Positions 6,048 through 9,515 of a stretch of 9,515 bases of DNA are shown here, piece after piece. Origin of the DNA: an uncultured Clostridia bacterium (lineage in GTDB: Bacteria > Bacillota > Clostridia > Christensenellales > Borkfalkiaceae). How positions within the stretch are numbered: position 1 is the first letter of the stretch; each line of letters opens with the position of its first letter. The notes below the pieces were generated by a model. The model saw nothing but the letters and a program-made list of their open reading frames with translations, did not search any database and was not told the origin of the DNA. The stretch covers positions 1 through 9,515 of the forward strand of contig CANPYD010000033.1 in NCBI GenBank assembly GCA_947587775.1. The letters run 5' to 3'. The position numbers and the translations under genes were made by a program.

Positions 6048-6350
6048 ATGGAAGAACAGTGCTGCCATCGGGAAGAGCGGAAGACCGTCCGCTCCGCAGA
6101 GGATAAAAAAACGATTGTTTCCCGTCTCAACCGCATTGCGGGGCAGGTGAACGGTATTAAGCGCATGGTGGAAGAGGACAGGTACTGCGACGATATCCTC
6201 GTCCAGCTCGCCGCGGTGGGCGCTTCCGTCAAGAGCCTTTCCGCCGTCATTCTCCAAAAGCATCTGCACGGGTGTGTGGTAGAGCAGATCAGGGAAGGCG
6301 ACGAGGGAGCGCTCGACGAGATCGTGGATCTGTTCAGGAAGTTTTCATGA
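6048..6350 (+). CDS. csoR: Copper-sensing repressor CsoR
   Basis: CsoR-family four-helix DNA-binding repressor that releases DNA on binding Cu(I). 100 residues, close to the usual length. The Cu(I) ligand set of the family (Cys, then His-x3-Cys) is present as Cys47 (RYCDDI), His72 and Cys76 (KHLHGCV). The helix RLNRIAGQVNGIKRMVEEDRYC is the family hallmark. The N-terminus adds Cys5-Cys6-His7, which could bind metal but is not a known ligand set. ATG at 6048 is fixed by AAGGAGG 6 bases upstream. The stop overlaps the copA start (ATGA, 6347-6350), so the two are translationally coupled. Autoregulation is expected from the operator upstream. Confidence 0.94.
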   Translation: MEEQCCHREERKTVRSAEDKKTIVSRLNRIAGQVNGIKRMVEEDRYCDDILVQLAAVGASVKSLSAVILQKHLHGCVVEQIREGDEGALDEIVDLFRKFS

Positions 6351-8947
6351 AAAAGAAATATTCTGTGACGGGCATGAGTTGTGCGGCGTGCTCTTCGGGG
6401 ATCGAACGCACCGTGAAGAAGCTCGAAGGGGTCTCCGCCTGCACCGTTTCCCTCATGGGAGAGTGCATGGACGTCACGTTCGACGAAAATATCATCACCG
6501 ACGCGCGGATCAAGAGCACGGTCGTCTCTCTCGGCTACGGCGCGTACGACTATGGCAAGATCCCCGAAAAAAGAAAAGAGAAGCTCACCCTCTTTGTGCG
6601 CTTTTTGCTCTCCGCCGTCCTGCTCGTCCCCGTGATGTATCTCTCCATGGGGCACATGATCGGTCTTCCCGCACCGATGGGATGGCTCAATCACGGTTTT
6701 CAGCTCGGGATCACTGCCGTCATTCTGCTCCTCAATTATAAATTTTTTGTGAGCGGCGTGCGCGCGGCGTTCAAACTTGTGCCGAATATGGATACTCTCG
6801 TCTCGTTGGGCGCGGGCGTCTCCTTTGTGTACAGCGTCGTCCTCGCCTGCCTGCATCCCGAGACGCATGAGTTGTATTTCGAATCGGCGGCGATGATCGT
6901 AACGCTCGTGTGCCTCGGGAAATGGCTCGAGGACAGATCCAAAAAACGGACGGGCAGAGAGATCGAAAATCTCCGCTCGCTTGCCCCCGACACCGTGACG
7001 GTGGTACGGGACGGGCGGGAGCAGACGGTGCCGCTCTCCGAAGTCGAGACGGGAGATTCCGTCCTCGTGCGGCAGGGGGAAGCCGTCCCCGTGGACGGCA
7101 CTGTGCTCGATGGGCACGCCTTTGTCGATCAGTCCGCCGTAACGGGGGAAAGCCTGCCCGTGGAACTCACCGAGGGAAGCAAGGCGGTGAGCGCGTGTAT
7201 CGTCAGGAGCGGCTACCTCAAAATCAGGGCGGAAAAGGTCGGCGCGGATACCATGCTCTCCGCGATCGTCCGAATGGTGCGCGAGGCGGGGGCGACAAAG
7301 GCTCCCATCCAAAAGCTCGCCGATAAGATCGCGGCCGTCTTTGTGCCCGCCGTGCTCCTCATCGCCGCCGCGACCTTTCTCATCTGGTATTTTGCTGCGG
7401 GAGTGCTGTCCGAGGCGATGAATTATGCCGTCTGCGTGCTCGTCATCTCCTGTCCCTGCGCATTGGGGCTGGCGACGCCCGTTGCGATCATGGCGGCGAC
7501 GGGCAGGGGCGCGGCGCTCGGCGTTCTTTATAAAAACGCGGAAGCGCTGCAAAAGATGGCGTCGGTGGACGAGATCATGCTCGATAAGACGGCGACGCTC
7601 ACCGAGGGGAAACCCAAGGTCGTTTGGTTTGAGGACTTTTCCGCTTGCCCTCCCCCTGCGTCAGGGGGAGGGGTAGGGGAGGGGGTCCGCCCCCAAACAC
7701 TCCGCATTGCCTACGCCCTCGAAAGCAAACTCAACCATCCCCTCGCGCAGTGCGTTGCGGACTACTGCGGGGAGGGCGATGAAGCCCAAGACGTCGAATA
7801 TGTCGTCGGGCAGGGGGCGGTCGGCACGGTCGGCGGCAAGACTTATTTTTTGGGCAACGAGCGCATGATGCAGGCGCGCGGCGTGACGTTCGGGGATCGG
7901 CTGGATATCTTTGAAAAACTCACCGCCGAGGGGAAAACGGTGCTTTTCCTCTCCGACGGGCGCAAGGTGCTCGCCCTCTTCGCCCTCGCCGACACGTTGA
8001 AAGAGGGGAGCCGCGCGGCAATCGCGGAGCTTTGCGGCATGGGATGCCTTCCCGTCATGCTCACGGGGGACAATCAAGCGGTCGCAAGCTATATCGCCAA
8101 AGAGGCGGGCTTCCCGCCCTATGACGGATGCCTCTGCGCCGAGCTTCTGCCCGAGGATAAACTGCGCCTCGTCCGCGAAGCGCGGGAGCAACATGAAACG
8201 AAACGCGGAAGAGGGTGCGTCGCCATGGTGGGGGACGGGATCAACGACGCGCCCGCTTTGAAAGAGGCAGACGTGGGGATCGCGATGGGCAACGGCACGG
8301 ACGTTGCGATCGAGAGCGCGGACGCGGTGCTCGTCAGCGGGGATCTCTCCGCCCTGCCCCGTGCGCTCGCCCTCTCCAAACGCACGATGCGCATCGTCAA
8401 ACAGAACCTGTTCTGGGCGTTTTTCTACAACTGCATCGGGATCCCGCTCGCGGCGGGCGCGTTCGCGTGGGCGGGGGTCTCGCTCAACCCCATGATCGGG
8501 GCGGCGGCGATGAGTCTTTCCTCGCTCTTTGTCGTGACGAACGCCCTGCGGCTCGTCCGCTTCGGGAGAAGGGCGCCTGTGCCCACCCCCCTACCCCCCT
8601 CCAATGGAGGGGGCGTGGAGAAAAACGTCCTCGGAGGGGGCATGAATGGGAGTGTCCATGGCGGGGGTATGGAGGAAAGTGTTTCTTCCCCCGTGCCTTC
8701 GATAGAAATGAACGAAAACAATCAAAAAGGAGATGATAGTATGAAAAAGACGATCCATGTGGAAGGAATGATGTGCATGCACTGCGTGAAGCATGTCACG
8801 GACGCGCTCGAGAAGGTGGAGGGCGTGAAGAAGGCGGACGTGAGCCTCGAAAAGAAGACTGCCGTCGTGACCCTCAAAGAAGAGGTTGCGGACGAGGCCC
8901 TTCTTGCCGCGGTGCGCGAAGCGGGCTACGAGCCCACCATGGCATAA
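6347..8947 (+). CDS. copA: CopA Cu(I) P1B ATPase fused in frame to CopZ
   Basis: Exports Cu(I) across the membrane at the cost of ATP. 866 residues. N-terminal HMA domain with GMSCAAC (Cys12, Cys15); four membrane helices (about 80-195); actuator domain with TGE (266-268); helices 5-6 with Cys369-Pro-Cys371; phosphorylation site Asp413 in DKTATLT, where the family has DKTGTLT; nucleotide domain with HP (464-465) and GQGAVG (488-493); TGDN (573-576); GDGIND (629-634); helices 7-8 with Tyr694-Asn695 and MSLSS (722-726), the Cu(I) ligands. The transporter would normally end near residue 742. Here the frame continues through a repeat-derived linker (about 743-798) into a complete CopZ-like HMA domain (799-866, GMMCMHC). 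Another in-frame repeat fills about 432-450. Start ATG overlaps the csoR stop. Confidence 0.92.
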   Translation: MKKKYSVTGMSCAACSSGIERTVKKLEGVSACTVSLMGECMDVTFDENIITDARIKSTVVSLGYGAYDYGKIPEKRKEKLTLFVRFLLSAVLLVPVMYLSMGHMIGLPAPMGWLNHGFQLGITAVILLLNYKFFVSGVRAAFKLVPNMDTLVSLGAGVSFVYSVVLACLHPETHELYFESAAMIVTLVCLGKWLEDRSKKRTGREIENLRSLAPDTVTVVRDGREQTVPLSEVETGDSVLVRQGEAVPVDGTVLDGHAFVDQSAVTGESLPVELTEGSKAVSACIVRSGYLKIRAEKVGADTMLSAIVRMVREAGATKAPIQKLADKIAAVFVPAVLLIAAATFLIWYFAAGVLSEAMNYAVCVLVISCPCALGLATPVAIMAATGRGAALGVLYKNAEALQKMASVDEIMLDKTATLTEGKPKVVWFEDFSACPPPASGGGVGEGVRPQTLRIAYALESKLNHPLAQCVADYCGEGDEAQDVEYVVGQGAVGTVGGKTYFLGNERMMQARGVTFGDRLDIFEKLTAEGKTVLFLSDGRKVLALFALADTLKEGSRAAIAELCGMGCLPVMLTGDNQAVASYIAKEAGFPPYDGCLCAELLPEDKLRLVREAREQHETKRGRGCVAMVGDGINDAPALKEADVGIAMGNGTDVAIESADAVLVSGDLSALPRALALSKRTMRIVKQNLFWAFFYNCIGIPLAAGAFAWAGVSLNPMIGAAAMSLSSLFVVTNALRLVRFGRRAPVPTPLPPSNGGGVEKNVLGGGMNGSVHGGGMEESVSSPVPSIEMNENNQKGDDSMKKTIHVEGMMCMHCVKHVTDALEKVEGVKKADVSLEKKTAVVTLKEEVADEALLAAVREAGYEPTMA
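7648..7694 (-). repeat. Family B repeat inside copA, with G-quadruplex motif
   Basis: The minus strand matches the family B pattern CCCCTCCCCTACCCC, then a GGAGGG hairpin. On the plus strand an 11-bp perfect stem (CCCTCCCCCTG 7648-7658, CAGGGGGAGGG 7662-7672) has a 3-base loop. Four G-runs of 4-5 separated by one or two bases span 7664-7685, and a GGGGG-TCCG-CCCCC hairpin follows (7681-7694). It encodes about residues 434-450 (CPPPASGGGVGEGVRP), a segment with no counterpart I recall in CopA proteins, between the phosphorylation site and the HP motif. Confidence 0.7.
8581..8686 (+). repeat. Family B repeat plus 27-bp triplet in the copA-copZ linker
   Basis: 8581-8602 is identical over 22 bases to the intergenic repeat at 5820-5841 and is followed by the same kind of GGAGGGGG arm. 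It leads into three 27-bp units (8606-8632, 8633-8659, 8660-8686) encoding GGGVEKNVL, GGGMNGSVH and GGGMEESVS. All are in frame with copA, giving a flexible, Gly-rich linker without a stop codon. Confidence 0.75.
8727..8740 (+). promoter_or_regulatory. Internal ribosome binding site for CopZ
   Basis: AAGGAG (8727-8732) is 8 bases before an in-frame ATG (8741) that opens the CopZ-like domain. Its quality matches the sites of stand-alone genes in this window. It would be pointless in a purely fused protein, so it probably survives from a separate copZ and may still work. Confidence 0.65.
8741..8947 (+). CDS. copZ: CopZ-like copper chaperone, internal start within copA frame
   Basis: A 68-residue heavy-metal-associated domain starting MKKTIHVEGMMCMHC, with the Cu(I)-binding Cys pair in CxxC (Cys12 and Cys15 of this product), and ending AVREAGYEPTMA. 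Size and sequence match stand-alone CopZ, which carries Cu(I) in the cytosol to CopA and CsoR. The domain has its own ribosome binding site, yet lies in the copA frame with no stop between. The locus could yield a CopA-CopZ fusion, free CopZ, or both. Free expression is inferred; the domain identity is secure. Confidence 0.72.
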   Translation: MKKTIHVEGMMCMHCVKHVTDALEKVEGVKKADVSLEKKTAVVTLKEEVADEALLAAVREAGYEPTMA

Positions 8948-8984
8948 CCGTTTCGGCAAAATTCGTCAAAAATCGCACAAAATA

Positions 8985-9016
8985 GCGCATATGCGCAGCA
9001 CGGCATATGTTATTCT
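8985..9016 (+). promoter_or_regulatory. Candidate promoter/operator of the ArsR-family gene
   Basis: A perfect 12-bp palindrome GCGCATATGCGC (8985-8996) is followed by a second CATATG (9004-9009; the first CATATG is 8988-8993). An extended -10, TGTTATTCT (8-bp core 9011-9016 TATTCT), comes just after. No good -35 is visible at the right spacing, where the palindrome lies instead. A repressor bound to this dyad would block the promoter, fitting ArsR autoregulation. The predicted leader would be very short (about 15 bases). Confidence 0.45.
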
Positions 9017-9037
9017 GTCATAAAAGGAGGTACTTTT

Positions 9038-9376
9038 ATGGCGGAAACATTGTTGCTCGACAGGCGCACGAAGGATATGGTGGAGGATTACGTCCCCGAA
9101 GGCGAACTCCTGACCTCCCTCGTGCGCTTTTTTTCGATCTTTTCGGACGGGACGCGGCTCAGGATCCTCTCCGCGCTCGCGATCACCGAGATGTGCGTGA
9201 CGGATATCTCCCGCGTGCTCGGCATCAACCAGACGACGGTCTCCCACCAGCTGCGGTTTTTGAAGGATGTGGGGCTTGTGAAGAGCGAACGGCACGGCAA
9301 GATCATCTTTTACGTTATTTCGGGGGAGATCGTGAACGACGTCCTCTTAAAGGGCGTGGAGTTTTTGGGATACTGA
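9038..9376 (+). CDS. ArsR/SmtB-family transcriptional regulator
   Basis: Winged-helix repressor of the metal-responsive ArsR/SmtB type, 112 residues. FFSIFSDGTRLRILSAL is the family helix 1-2 region; MCVTDISRVLGINQTTVSHQLRFLKDVGLV is the helix-turn-helix; RHGKIIFYVI is the wing. Of the classical helix-3 thiol site (CxC) only Cys53 remains (EMCVTDIS). The C-terminal helix SGEIVNDVLLKGVEFL lacks the Asp/His ligands of the alpha-5 zinc site, so what it senses is unclear: perhaps a different metal site, a redox signal, or nothing metallic. ATG at 9038 follows AAGGAGG (9024-9030) by 7 bases. It lies 90 bp after copA-copZ with no terminator between; any target gene to the right is outside the window. 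Confidence 0.85.
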   Translation: MAETLLLDRRTKDMVEDYVPEGELLTSLVRFFSIFSDGTRLRILSALAITEMCVTDISRVLGINQTTVSHQLRFLKDVGLVKSERHGKIIFYVISGEIVNDVLLKGVEFLGY

Positions 9377-9379
9377 AAT

Positions 9380-9441
9380 GTTTCGCTCGATTTCTTTTGT
9401 GCTCGCGCCTTATCGGCGCGAGCACAAAACAAATACGAGCG
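9380..9441. repeat. 58-bp palindrome (family G), copy 2, after ArsR gene
   Basis: Starts with the same GTTTCGCTCG boundary as the copy after clpP and spans CGCTCG (9384-9389) to CGAGCG (9436-9441). The inner stem GCTCGCGCC/GGCGCGAGC (loop TTATC) differs from copy 1 by a paired T-A to C-G change and by a G-T wobble restored to G-C. GTG/CAC here also pairs where copy 1 is mismatched. One C-C mismatch lies in ATTTCTTTT. It begins 7 bases after the ArsR-family stop. Confidence 0.75.
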
Positions 9442-9498
9442 AGGGGTTAGTTTTCTGCCTTGTAAAAGCGATTCGGCCGTCCCTTTTCTATTTCACAG

Positions 9499-9515
9499 GA
9501 CATTAAGTCGAAGGG
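9499..9515 (+). repeat. Family F repeat, copy 2, cut by the window edge
   Basis: GACATTAAGTCGAAGGG differs by one base from 4234-4250. Both lie about 50-60 bp downstream of a family G palindrome. The second half of its hairpin, if present, is beyond the window. Confidence 0.5.

Noticed and set aside
6011..7552. 513-codon minus-strand frame opposite csoR-copA
   Set aside because: Histidine- and arginine-rich antisense translation of two clear genes, with no ribosome binding site or recognisable domain.
8741..8947. CopZ as an entirely separate gene with copA ending before it
   Set aside because: No stop codon exists in the copA frame between 6347 and 8945, so the fused reading frame must be reported; the internal start is kept as an additional product.

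Overview
The window looks like a chromosomal stretch of a GC-rich Gram-positive anaerobe, most likely an uncultured gut-type member of the Clostridia. The evidence is the gene set (RqcH, trigger factor-ClpP-ClpX, CsoR-CopA-CopZ), the strong AAGGAGG ribosome binding sites, and intergenic DNA packed with short GC-rich palindromic repeats. The lineage is an inference from style and content; no marker gene fixes it.

Layout. Positions 1-406 hold no gene, only a patchwork of palindromic repeats. rqcH (ribosome-associated quality control) runs leftward from 2056 to 407. It shares a 139-bp divergent promoter region with the rightward cluster tig (2196-3512), clpP (3530-4120) and clpX (4479-5711). tig and clpP are 17 bp apart. 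clpP and clpX are separated by 358 bp filled with a 58-bp palindrome and a 150-bp inverted-repeat element that stops just short of the clpX ribosome binding site. A strong intrinsic terminator follows clpX, then a small array of 32-bp tandem repeats. A copper-response operon comes next: a sigma-A-type promoter overlapping a CsoR operator palindrome, csoR (6048-6350), and copA (6347-8947). An ArsR-family regulator (9038-9376) follows, then a second copy of the 58-bp palindrome.

How the genes fit together. The left half is a nascent-protein fate module: trigger factor folds chains at the ribosome exit, RqcH tags stalled chains, and ClpXP degrades tagged proteins. The right half is copper homeostasis: CsoR senses Cu(I) and derepresses the P1B ATPase CopA and its chaperone CopZ.

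The most unusual part is copA. Its reading frame runs without a stop through a repeat-derived linker, including three 9-residue glycine-rich repeats, into a complete CopZ domain. That domain still has its own ribosome binding site and ATG. A second repeat of the same family lies in frame inside the ATP-binding half and places a G-quadruplex motif in the mRNA. The phosphorylation motif reads DKTAT rather than the near-invariant DKTGT. The 3' end of rqcH has also been rewritten by a repeat. Together these suggest that GC-rich repeat elements in this genome are remodelling protein-coding sequence.
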